NCBI GenBank assembly: GCA_033026295.1
Contig: JAUPFM010000069.1
Location: 1 to 64,000 of the forward strand
Origin: Channa striata
Taxonomy: Eukaryota > Chordata > Actinopteri > Anabantiformes > Channidae
Direction of reading: 5' to 3'
DNA: 64,000 nucleotides
The notes under the pieces are model-generated. The model had not been told where the DNA came from and ran no database searches. It saw only the letters and a list, made by a program, of their open reading frames with translations. Below are positions 37,451 through 48,760 of the stretch, in pieces (position 1 is the first letter of the stretch; every line of letters begins with the position of its first letter). The position numbers and the translations under genes were made by a program.

Positions 37451-38420
37451 CGATTATGAGCGATGCTTGAATTATATGCATTTACTGTCTTTAAAGGAAA
37501 GATCCACAAGCTTATTTTCAGTCTCTTCTGAGTGGATTTAGGCTAAATTAGAAGGCAGACACAATTTTATTTGAGTTTGGTGCAGAAATTGTTAAATACA
37601 AGCTTGGCTTCAAAACAGCATTTTCTCGCTGAGAAAAGGCGTTTATGAGCATAAAAGGATGCTTGAATTACATGCATTTACTGTCTTTTAAGGAAACATC
37701 CACAAGCTTATTTTCAGTCTCTTCTGAGTGGATTTAGGCTAAATTAGAAGGCAGACACAGTTTTATTTGAGTTTGGTGCAGAAATTGTTAAATACAAGCT
37801 TGGCTTCAAAACAGCATTTTCTCGCTGAGAAAAGGCGATTTTGAGCATAAAGGATGCTTTAATTACATGCATTTACTGTCTTTTAAGGAAACATCCCACA
37901 AGCTTGTTTATATGTTCTACTGAGTGGATTTGGGCTAAATTAGAAGGCAGACACAGTTTTATTTGAGTTTGGTGCAGAAATTGTTAAATACAAGCTTGGC
38001 TTCAAAACAGCATTTTTCGCTGAGAAAAGGCGATTGCATAAAGCGATGCTTGAATTATATGCATTTACTGTCTTTAAAGGAAAGATCCACAAGCTTATTT
38101 TCAGTCTCTTCTGAGTGGATTTAGGCTAAATTAGAAGGCAGACACAATTTTATTTGAGTTTGGTGCAGAAATTGTTAAATACAAGCTTGGCTTCAAAACA
38201 GCATTTTCTCGCTGAGAAAAGGCGTTTGCGAAAGCATAAAAGGATGCTTGAATTACATGCATTTACTGTCTTTTAAGGAAACATCCCACAAGCTTATTTT
38301 CAGTCTCTTCTGAGTGGATTTAGGCTAAATTAGAAGGCAGACACAGTTTTATTTGAGTTTGGTGCAGAAATTGTTAAATACAAGCTTGGCTTCAAAACAG
38401 CATTTTCTCGCTGAGAAAAG
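37256..38420. repeat. Three-monomer tandem duplication (~582-bp period)
   Basis: The series gctttaattac, gtggatttggg (37,346 and 37,927), class-C-head monomer with aagatccacaag, cacaatttt (37,561 and 38,142), gcgttt hinge and a B2 tail occurs twice in direct succession. The gtggatttggg variant is private to this duplication and 47,698, so the trimer duplicated after the 35.5/45.85 kb copies separated. Confidence 0.83.
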
Positions 38421-38429
38421 GCGATTTCG

Positions 38430-41400
38430 AGCATAAAAGGATGCTTGAATTACATGCATTTACTGTCTTTTAAGGAAACATCCCACAAGCTTGTTTATAT
38501 GTTCTGCTGAGTGGATTTAGGCTAAATTAGAAGGCGACACAGTTTTATTTGAGTTTGGTGCAGAAATTGTTAAATACAAGCTTGGCTTCAAAACAGCATT
38601 TTCTCGCTGAGTAAAGGCGATTAATGAGCGATGCTTGAATTACATGCATTTACTGTCTTTTAAGGAAACATCCCACAAGCTTGTTTATATGTTCTGCTGA
38701 GTGGATTTAGGCTAAATTAGAAGGCAGACACAGTTTTATTTGAGTTTGGTGCAGAAATTGTTAAATACAAGCTTGGCTTCAAAACAGCATTTTCTCGCTG
38801 AGAAAAGCGATTTGAGCATAAAAGGATCCTTGAATTACATGCATTTACTGTCTTTTAAGGAAACATCCCACAAGCTTATTTTCAGTCTCTCCTGAGTGGA
38901 TTTAGGCTAAATTAGAACGCAGACACAATTTTATTTGAGTTTGGTGCAGAAATTGTTAAATACAAGCTTGGCTTCAAAACAGCATTTTCGCTGAGAAAAG
39001 GCGAATCTGAGCATAAAAGGATCCTTGAATTACATGCATTTACTGTCTTTTAAGGAAACATCCCACAAGCTTGTTTATATGTTCTGCTGAGTGGATTTAG
39101 GCTAAATTAGAAGGCAGAAACAGTTTTATTTTAGTTTGGTGCAGAAATTGTTAAATACAAGCTTGGCTTCAAAACAGCATTTTCTCGCTGAGAAAAGGCG
39201 ATTCTGAGCATAAAAGGATCCTTGAATTACATGCATTTACTGTCTTTTAAGGAAACATCCCACAAGCTTATTTTCAGTCTCTCCTGAGTGGATTTAGGCT
39301 AAATTAGAAGGCAGACACAGTTTTATTTGAGTTTGGTGCAGAAATTGTTAAATACAAGCTTGGCTTCAAAACAGCATTTTCTCGCTGAGAAAAGGCGATT
39401 GTAGCATAAAAGGATGCTTGAATTACATGCATTTACTGTCTTTTAAGGAAACATCCCACAAGCTTGTTTATATGTTCTGCTGAGTGGATTTAGGCTAAAT
39501 TAGAAGGCAGACACAGTTTTATTTGAGTTTGGTGCAGAAATTGTTAAATACAAGCTTGGCTTCAAAACAGCATTTTCTCGCCGAGAAAAGGCGAATGCGA
39601 GCATAAAAGGATGCTTGAATTACATGCATTTACTGTCTTTTAAGGAAACATCCCACAAGCTTGTTTATATGTTCTACTGAGTGGATTTAGGCTAAATTAG
39701 AAGGCAGACACAGTTTTATTTGAGTTTGGTGCAGAAATTGTTAAATACAAGCTTGGCTTCAAAACAGCATTTTCTCGCTGAGAAAAGGCGATTTGCAAGC
39801 GATGCTTGAATTATATGCATTTACTGTCTTTAAAGGAAAGATCCACAAGCTTATTTTCAGTCTCTCCTGAGTGGATATAGGCTAAATAAGAAGGCAGACA
39901 CAGTTTTATTTGAGTTTGGTGCAGAAATTGTTAAATACAAGCTTGGCTTCAAAACAGCATTTTCTCGCTGAGAAAAGGCGAATGCGAGCATAAAAGGATG
40001 CTTGAATTACATGCATTTACTGTCTTTTAAGGAAACATCCCACAAGCTTATTTTCAGTCTCTTCTGAGTGGATTTAGGCTAAATTAGAAGGCAGACACAG
40101 TTTTATTTGAGTTTGGTGCAGAAATTGTTAAATACAAGCTTGGTTTCAAAACAGCATTTTCTCGCTGAGAAAAGGCGAATGCGAGCATAAAAGGATGCTT
40201 GAATTACATGCATTTACTGTCTTTTAAGGAAACATCCCACAAGCTTGTTTATATGTTCTGCTGAGTGGATTTAGGCTAAATTAGAAGGCAGACACAGTTT
40301 TATTTGAGTTTGGTGCAGAAATTGTTAAATACAAGCTTGGCTTCAAAACAGCATTTTCTCGCTGAGAAAAGGCGATTTGCGAGCATAAAAGGATCCTTGA
40401 ATTACATGCATTTACTGTCTTTTAAGGAAACATCTCACAAGCTTATTTTCAGTCTCTCCTGAGTGGATTTAGGCTAAATTAGAAGGCAGACACAATTTTA
40501 TTTGAGTTTGGTGCAGAAATTGTTAAATACAAGCTTGGCTTCAAAACAGCATTTTCTCGCTGAGAAAAGGCGAATGAGCATAAAAGGATGCTTTAATTAC
40601 ATGCATTTACTGTCTTTTAAGGAAACATCCCACAAGCTTGTTTATGTGTTCTACTGAGTGGATTTAGGCTAAATTAGAAGGCAGACACAGTTTTATTTGA
40701 GTTTGGTGCAGAAATTGTTAAATACAAGCTTGGCTTCAAAACAGCATTTTCTCGCTGAGAAAAGGCGATTGCGAGCATAAAAGGATGCTTGAATTACATG
40801 CATTTACTGTCTTTTAAGGAAACATCCCACAAGCTTATTTTCAGTCTCTCCTGATTGGATTTAGGCTAAATAAGAAGGCAGACACAGTTTTAATTGCGTT
40901 TGGTGCAGAAAATGTTAAATACAAGCTTGGTTTCAAAACAGCATTTTCTCGCTGAGAAAAGGCGAATGCGAGCATAAAAGGATGCTTGAATTACATGCAT
41001 TTACTGTCTTTTAAGGAAACATCCCACAAGCTTGTTTATATGTTCTGCTGAGTGGATTTAGGCTAAATTAGAAGGCCGACACAGTTTTATTTGAGTTTGG
41101 TGCAGAAATTGTTAAATACAAGCTTGGCTTCAAAACAGCATTTTCTCGCTGAGTAAAGGCGATTGCGAGCGATGCTTGAATTACATGCATTTACTGTCTT
41201 TTAAGGAAACATCCCACAAGCTTGTTTATATGTTCTGCTGAGTGGATTTAGGCTAAATTAGAAGGCAGACACAGTTTTATTTGAGTTTGGTGCAGAAATT
41301 GTTAAATACAAGCTTGGCTTCAAAACAGCATTTTCTCGCTGAGAAAAGGCGATTGCGAGCATAAAAGGATCCTTGAATTACATGCATTTACTGTCTTTTA

Positions 41401-43310
41401 AGGAAACATCCCACAAGCTTATTTTCAGTCTCTCCTGAGTGGATTTAGGCTAAATTAGAACGCAGACACAATTTTATTTGAGTTTGGTGCAGAAATTGTT
41501 AAATACAAGCTTGGCTTCAAAACAGCATTTTCTCGCTGAGAAAAGGCGAATGCGAGCATAAAAGGATCCTTGAATTACATGCATTTACTGTCTTTTAAGG
41601 AAACATCCCACAAGCTTGTTTATATGTTCTGCTGAGTGGATTTAGGCTAAATTAGAAGGCAGAAACAGTTTTATTTTAGTTTGGTGCAGAAATTGTTAAA
41701 TACAAGCTTGGCTTCAAAACAGCATTTTCTCGCTGAGAAAAGGCGATTGCGAGCATAAAAGGATCCTTGAATTACATGCATTTACTGTCTTTTAAGGAAA
41801 CATCCCACAAGCTTATTTTCAGTCTCTCCTGAGTGGATTTAGGCTAAATTAGAAGGCAGACACAGTTTTATTTGAGTTTGGTGCAGAAATTGTTAAATAC
41901 AAGCTTGGCTTCAAAACAGCATTTTCTCGCTGAGAAAAGGCGATTGCGAGCATAAAAGGATGCTTGAATTACATGCATTTACTGTCTTTTAAGGAAACAT
42001 CCCACAAGCTTGTTTATATGTTCTGCTGAGTGGATTTAGGCTAAATTAGAAGGCAGACACAGTTTTATTTGAGTTTGGTGCAGAAATTGTTAAATACAAG
42101 CTTGGCTTCAAAACAGCATTTTTCGCCGAGAAAAGGCGAATCGCGAGCATAAAAGGATGCTTGAATTACATGCATTTACTGTCTTTTAAGGAAACATCCC
42201 ACAAGCTTGTTTATATGTTCTACTGAGTGGATTTAGGCTAAATTAGAAGGCAGACACAGTTTTATTTGAGTTTGGTGCAGAAATTGTTAAATACAAGCTT
42301 GGCTTCAAAACAGCATTTTCTCGCTGAGAAAAGGCGATTCTGAGCGATGCTTGAATTATATGCATTTACTGTCTTTAAAGGAAAGATCCCACAAGCTTAT
42401 TTTCAGTCTCTCCTGAGTGGATATAGGCTAAATAAGAAGGCAGACACAGTTTTATTTGAGTTTGGTGCAGAAATTGTTAAATACAAGCTTGGCTTCAAAA
42501 CAGCATTTTCTCGCTGAGAAAAAGCGAATCGAGCATAAAAGGATGCTTGAATTACATGCATTTACTGTCTTTTAAGGAAACATCCCACAAGCTTATTTTC
42601 AGTCTCTTCTGAGTGGATTTAGACTAAATTAGAAGGCAGACACAGTTTTATTTGAGTTTGGTGCAGAAATTGTTAAATACAAGCTTGGTTTCAAAACAGC
42701 ATTTTCTCGCTGAGAAAAGGCGAATCGAGCATAAAAGGATGCTTGAATTACATGCATTTACTGTCTTTTAAGGAAACATCCCACAAGCTTGTTTATATGT
42801 TCTGCTGAGTGGATTTAGGCTAAATTAGAAGGCAGACACAGTTTTATTTGAGTTTGGTGCAGAAATTGTTAAATACAAGCTTGGCTTCAAAACAGCATTT
42901 TCTCGCTGAGAAAAGGCGATTTGCAGCATAAAAGGATCCTTGAATTACATGCATTTACTGTCTTTTAAGGAAACATCTCACAAGCTTATTTTCAGTCTCT
43001 CCTGAGTGGATTTAGGCTAAATTAGAAGGCAGACACAATTTTATTTGAGTTTGGTGCAGAAATTGTTAAATACAAGCTTGGTTTCAAAACAGCATTTTCT
43101 CGCTGAGAAAAGGCGAATCGAGCATAAAAGGATGCTTTAATTACATGCATTTACTGTCTTTTAAGGAAACATCCCACAAGCTTGTTTATGTGTTCTACTG
43201 AGTGGATTTAGGCTAAATTAGAAGGCAGACACAGTTTTATTTGAGTTTGGTGCAGAAATTGTTAAATACAAGCTTGGCTTCAAAACAGCATTTTTCGCTG
43301 AGAAAAGGCG
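38430..43310. repeat. Two ~2.54-kb HOR copies (12 shared monomers) with one foreign monomer between
   Basis: Markers repeat at 2543-2548 bp: gagtaaagg (38,608/41,151), aacgcagacac (38,915/41,460), gcagaaacag (39,115/41,662), gccgagaaaagg (39,579/42,125) and ttatgtgttctac (40,640/43,188). The copies are about 12 monomers each. The remaining monomer, about 40,780-40,960, reads ctgattgg and taattgcgtttgg, which belongs to the 9.6-14.5 kb sub-family. Confidence 0.87.
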
Positions 43311-44310
43311 ATTTGCAGCGATGCTTGAATTACATGCATTTACTGTCTTTTAAGGAAACATCCCACAAGCTTATTTTCAGTCTCTTCTGAGTGGATTTAG
43401 GCTAAATTAGAAGGCAGACACAGTTTTATTTGAGTTTGGTGCAGAAATTGTTAAATACAAACTTGGCTCCAAACCAGCATTTTCTCGCTGAGAAAAGGCG
43501 ATTATGAGCATAAAAGGATGCTTGAATTACATGCATTTACTGTCTTTTAAGGAAACATCCCACAAGCTTGTTTATATGTTCTGCTGAGTGGATTTAGGCT
43601 AAATTAGAAGGCAGACACAGTTTTATTTGAGTTTGGTGCAGAAATTGTTAAATACAAGCTTGGCTTCAAAACAGCATTTTCTCGCTGAGAAAAGGCGGTT
43701 TGCAGCGATGCTTGAATTATATGCATTTACTGTCTTTAAAGGAAAGATCCCACAAGCTTATTTTCAGTCTCTCCTGAGTGGATATAGGCTAAATAAGAAG
43801 GCAGACACAGTTTTATTTGAGTTTGGTGCAGAAATTGTTAAATACAAGCTTGGCTTCAAAACAGCATTTTCTCGCTGAGAAAAGGCGATTATGAGCATAA
43901 AAGGATCCTTGAATTACATGCATTTACTGTCTTTTAAGGAAACATCCCACAAGCGTATTTTCAGTCTCTCCTGAGTGGATTTAGGCTAAATTAGAAGGCA
44001 GACACAGTTTTATTTGAGTTTGGTGCAGAAATTGTTAAATACAAGCTTGGTTTCAAAACAGCATGTTCTCGCTGAGAAAAGGCGAATGCGAGCATAAAAG
44101 GATGCTTGAATTACATGCATTTACTGTCTTTTAAGGAAACATCCCACAAGCTTGTTTATATGTTCTGCTGAGTGGATTTAGGCTAAATTAGAAGGCAGAC
44201 ACAGTTTTATTTGAGTTTGGTGCAGAAATTGTTAAATACAAGCTTGGCTTCAAAACAGCATTTTCTCGCTGAGAAAAGGCGATTCTGAGCATAAAAGGAT
44301 GCTTTAATTA
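42100..44310. repeat. Eleven- to twelve-monomer segment, copy 1 (partner 48.76-50.95 kb)
   Basis: Ordered markers at 6640-6649 bp offset: gccgag/tcacgag (42,125/48,768), aaaaagcgaat (42,522/49,162), ttatgtgttctac (43,188/49,831), ctccaaaccagc (43,457/50,106), aaggcggtt (43,694/50,342) and gcatgttctcgc (44,061/50,706). Similarity ends where the tails differ (tgctgag at 44,360, tactgag at 51,007). The segment overlaps the 2.54-kb HOR, so duplication events are nested. Confidence 0.86.
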
Positions 44311-45849
44311 CATGCATTTACTGTCTTTTAAGGAAACATCCCACAAGCTTGTTTATATGTTCTGCTGAGTGGATTTAGGCTAAATTAGAAGGCAGACACA
44401 GTTTTATTTGAGTTTGGTGCAGAAATTGTTAAATACAAACTTGGCTCCAAAACAGCATTTTCTCGCTGAGAAAAGGCGATTGCGAGTATAAACGGATGCT
44501 TGAATTACATGCATTTACTGTCTTTTAAGGAAACATCCCACAAGCTTGTTTATATGTTCTGCTGAGTGGATTTAGGCTAAATTAGAAGGCAGACACAGTT
44601 TTATTTGAGTTTGGTGCAGAAATTGTTAAATACAAGCTTGGCTTCAAAACAGCATTTTCTCGCTGAGAAAAGGCGATTGCGAGCGATGCTTGAATTATAT
44701 GCATTTACTGTCTTTAAAGGAAAGATCCCACAAGCTTATTTTCAGTCTCTCCTGAGTGGATATAGGCTAAATAAGAAGGCAGACACAGTTTTATTTGAGT
44801 TTGGTGCAGAAATTGTTAAATACAAGCTTGGTTTAAAACAGCATTTTCTCGCTGAGAAAAGGCGATTGTGAGCATAAAAGGATCCTTGAATTACATGCAT
44901 TTACTGTCTTTTAAGGAAACATCCCACAAGCGTATTTTCAGTCTCTCCTGAGTGGATTTAGGCTAAATTAGAAGGCAGACACAGTTTTATTTGAGTTTGG
45001 TGCAGAAATTGTTAAATACAAGCTTGGCTTCAAAACAGCATTTTCTCGCTGAGAAAAGGCGATTGCAGCATAAAAGGATCCTTGAATTACATGCATTTAC
45101 TGTCTTTTAAGGAAACATCCCACAAGCTTATTTTCAGTCTCTCCTGAGTGGATTTAGGCTAAATTAGAAGGCAGACACAGTTTTATTTGAGTTTGGTGCA
45201 GAAATTGTTAAATACAAGCTTGGCTTCAAAACAGCATTTTCTCGCTGAGAAAAGGCGATTATGAGCATAAAAGGATGCTTGAATTACATGCATTTACTGT
45301 TTTTAAGGAAACATCCCACAAGCTTGTTTATATGTTCTGCCGAGTGGATTTAGGCTAAATTAGAAGGCAGACACAGTTTTATTTGAGTTTGGTGCAGAAA
45401 TTGTTAAATACAAGCTTGGCTTCAAAACAGCATTTTCTCGCCGAGAAAAGGCGAATGCGAGCATAAAAGGATGCTTGAATTACATGCATTTACTGTCTTT
45501 TAAGGAAACATCCCACAAGCTTGTTTATATGTTCTACTGAGTGGATTTAGGCTAAATTAGAAGGCAGACACAGTTTTATTTGAGTTTGGTGCAGAAATTG
45601 TTAAATACAAGCTTGGCTTCAAAACAGCATTTTCTCGCTGAGAAAAGGCGATTGCGAGCGATGCTTGAATTACATGCATTTACTGTCTTTTAAGGAAACA
45701 TCCCACAAGCGTATTTTCAGTCTCTCCTGAGTGGATTTAGGCTAAATTAGAAGGCAGACACAGTTTTATTTGAGTTTGGTGCAGAAATTGTTAAATACAA
45801 GCTTGGTTTCAAAACAGCATTTTCTCGCTGAGAAAAGGCGATTGCGAGC
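44300..45849. repeat. Array segment: partner of 51.9-52.6 kb, then mixed monomers
   Basis: gctttaattac (44,301), aaacttggctcc (44,435) and acaagcgtatt (44,929) recur at 51,913, 52,049 and 52,546, an offset of about 7612-7617 bp. Private changes include gtataaacgg (44,486), gttttaagg with one T lost (about 45,299), tgccgagtgg (45,338) and gccgagaaaagg (45,440). Open frames at 43,627 and 44,605 are class C copies. Confidence 0.78.
44981..45176. repeat. Representative class B1 monomer (196 bp, BamHI type)
   Basis: The copy is like class A up to the hairpin, but reads ggatccttg (a BamHI site) where A reads ggatgcttg, and its tail is cttattttcagtctctcctgag. The hypervariable core here is short (att-gca-gca), which accounts for the 196-bp length. 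B1 copies are frequently preceded or followed by the cacaatttt start variant. The BamHI site makes this class distinguishable by restriction digestion. Confidence 0.9.
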
Positions 45850-47800
45850 ATAAAAGGATCCTTGAATTACATGCATTTACTGTCTTTTAAGGAAACATCT
45901 CACAAGCTTATTTTCAGTCTCTCCTGAGTGGATTTAGGCTAAATTAGAAGGCAGACACAGTTTTATTTGAGTTTGGTGCAGAAATTGTTAAATACAAGCT
46001 TGGCTTCAAAACAGCATTTTCTCGCTGAGAAAAGGCGATTGCGAGCATAAAAGGATGCTTGAATTACATGCATTTACTTTCTTTTAAGGAAACATCCCAC
46101 AAGCTTGTTTATATGTTCTGCTGAGTGGATTTAGGCTAAATTAGAAGGCAGACACAGTTTTATTTGAGTTTGGTGCAGAAATTGTTAAATACAAGCTTGG
46201 CTTCAAAACAGCATTTTCTCGCTGAGAAAAGGCGTTTTGCAGCATAAAAGGATGCTTGAATTACATGCATTTACTGTCTTTTAACGAAACATCCCACAAG
46301 CTTATTTTCAGTCTCTTCTGAGTGGATTTAGGCTAAATTAGAAGGCAGACACAGTTTTATTTGAGTTTGGTGCAGAAATTGTTAAATACAAGCTCGGCTT
46401 CAAAACAGCATTTTCTCGCTGAGAAAAGGCGATTATGAGCATAAAAGGATGCTTGAATTACATGCATTTACTGTCTTTTAAGGAAACATCCCACAAGCTT
46501 GTTTATATGTTCTGCTGAGTGGATTTAGGCTAAATTAGAAGGCAGACACAGTTTTATTTGAGTTTGGTGCAGAAATTGTTAAATACAAGCTTGGCTTCAA
46601 AACAGCATTTTCTCGCTGAGAAAAGGCGATTTGCAGCATAAAAGGATCCTTGAATTACATGCATTTACTGTCTTTTAAGGAAACATCACACAAGCTTATT
46701 TTCAGTCACTCCTGAGTGGATTTAGGCTAAATTAGAAGGCAGACACAGTTTTATTTGAGTTTGGTGCAGAAATTGTTAAAAGACAAGCTTGGCTTCAAAA
46801 CAGCATTTTCTCGCTGAGAAAAGGCGATTGCGAGCATAAAAGGATGCTTTAATTACATGCATTTACTGTCTTTTAAGGAAACATCCCACAAGCTTGTTTA
46901 TATGTTCTGCTGAGTGGATTTAGGCTAAATTAGAAGGCAGACACAGTTTTATTTGAGTTTGGTGCAGAAATTGTTAAAATACAAGCTTGGCTTCAAAACA
47001 GCATTTTCTCGCTGAGAAAAGGCGATTAGTGAGCATAAAAGGATGCTTTAATTACATGCATTTACTGTCTTTTAAGGAAACATCCCACAAGCTTGTTTAT
47101 ATGTTCTGCTGAGTGGATTTAGGCTAAATTAGAAGGCCGACACAGTTTTATTTGAGTTTGGTGCAGAAATTGTTAAATACAAGCTTGGCTTCAAAACAGC
47201 ATTTTCTCGCTGAGAAAAGGCGATTTGAGCGATGCTTGAATTATATGCATTAACTGTCTTTAAAGGAAAGATCCACAAGCTTATTTTCAGTCTCTCCTGA
47301 GTGGATATAGGCTAAATAAGAAGGCAGACACGGTTTTATTTGAGTTTGGTGCAGAAATTGTTAAATACAAGCTTGGCTTCAAAACAGCATTTTCTCGCTG
47401 AGAAAAGGCGAATCGAGCATAAAAGGATGCTTGAATTACATGCATTTACTGTCTTTTAAGGAAACATCCCACAAGCTTGTTTATATGTTCTGCTGAGTGG
47501 CTTTAGGCTAAATTAGAAGGCAGACACAGTTTTATTTGAGTTTGGTGCAGAAATTGTTAAATACAAGCTTGGCTTCAAAACAGCATTTTCTCGCTGAGAA
47601 AAGGCGATTGCGAGCATAAAAGGATGCTTTAATTACATGCATTTACTGTCTTTTAAGGAAACATCCCACAAGCTTGTTTATATGTTCTACTGAGTGGATT
47701 TGGGCTAAATTAGAAGGCAGACACAGTTTTATTTGAGTTTGGTGCAGAAATTGTTAAATACAAGCTTGGCTTCAAAACAGCATTTTCTCGCTGAGAAAAG
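45850..47800. repeat. Ten-monomer segment, copy 2 (partner 35.5-37.45 kb)
   Basis: The markers and order are as listed for copy 1. Its cores after the hairpin differ from the partner in six of seven aligned monomers, although private substitutions are shared. It continues rightward into the ggttaaat/gaattta/actgtatttt block (47,892, 48,079, 48,231), which copy 1 lacks and which matches 29.5-29.9 kb at about 18,370 bp offset. Confidence 0.86.
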
Positions 47801-48760
47801 GCGATTTGAGCGATGCTTGAATTATATGCATTTACTGTCTTTAAAGGAAAGATCCCACAAGCTTATTTTCAGTCTCTCCTGAGTGGATATAGGTTAAATA
47901 AGAAGGCAGACACAGTTTTATTTGAGTTTGGTGCAGAAATTGTTAAATACAAGCTTGGCTTCAAAACAGCATTTTCTCGCTGAGAAAAGGCGAATCGAGC
48001 ATAAAAGGATGCTTGAATTACATGCATTTACTGTCTTTTAAGGAAACATCCCACAAGCTTGTTTATATGTTCTGCTGAGTGAATTTAGGCTAAATTAGAA
48101 GGCAGACACAGTTTTATTTGAGTTTGGTGCAGAAATTGTTAAATACAAGCTTGGCTTCAAAACAGCATTTTCTCGCTGAGAAAAGGCGTTTGCGAGCATA
48201 AAAGGATGCTTGAATTACATGCATTTACTGTATTTTAAGGAAACATCCCACAAGCTTATTTTCAGTCTCTTCTGAGTGGATTTAGGCTAAATTAGAAGGC
48301 AGACACAGTTTTACTTGAGTTTGGTGCAGAAATTGTTAAATACAAGCTTGGCTTCAAAACAGCATTTTCTCGCTGAGAAAAGGCGATTATGAGCATAAAA
48401 GGATGCTTGAATTACATGCATTTACTGTCTTTTAAGGAAACATCCCACAAGCTTGTTTATATGTTCTGCTGAGTGGATTTAGGCTAAATTAGAAGGCCGA
48501 CACAGTTTTATTTTAGTTTGGTGCAGAAATTGTTAAATACAAGCTTGGCTTCAAAACAGCATTTTCTCGCTGAGAAAAGGCGATTTGCGAAAGCATAAAA
48601 GGATGCTTGAATTACATGCATTTACTGTCTTTTAAGGAAACATCCCACAAGCTTGTTTATATGTTCTGCTGAGTGGATTTAGGCTAAATTAGAAGGCAGA
48701 CACAGTTTTATTTGAGTTTGGTGCAGAAATTGTTAAATACAAGCTTGGCTTCAAAACAGC
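47800..48760. repeat. Array segment linking two duplications
   Basis: Five or so monomers: the ggttaaat/gaattta/actgtatttt block, a B2 copy starting gttttacttgag (48,312) and an A copy with aaggccgac plus ttttagtttgg (about 48,495). It joins the 45.85-47.8 kb copy to the 48.76 kb copy. Nothing other than satellite is present. Confidence 0.78.
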
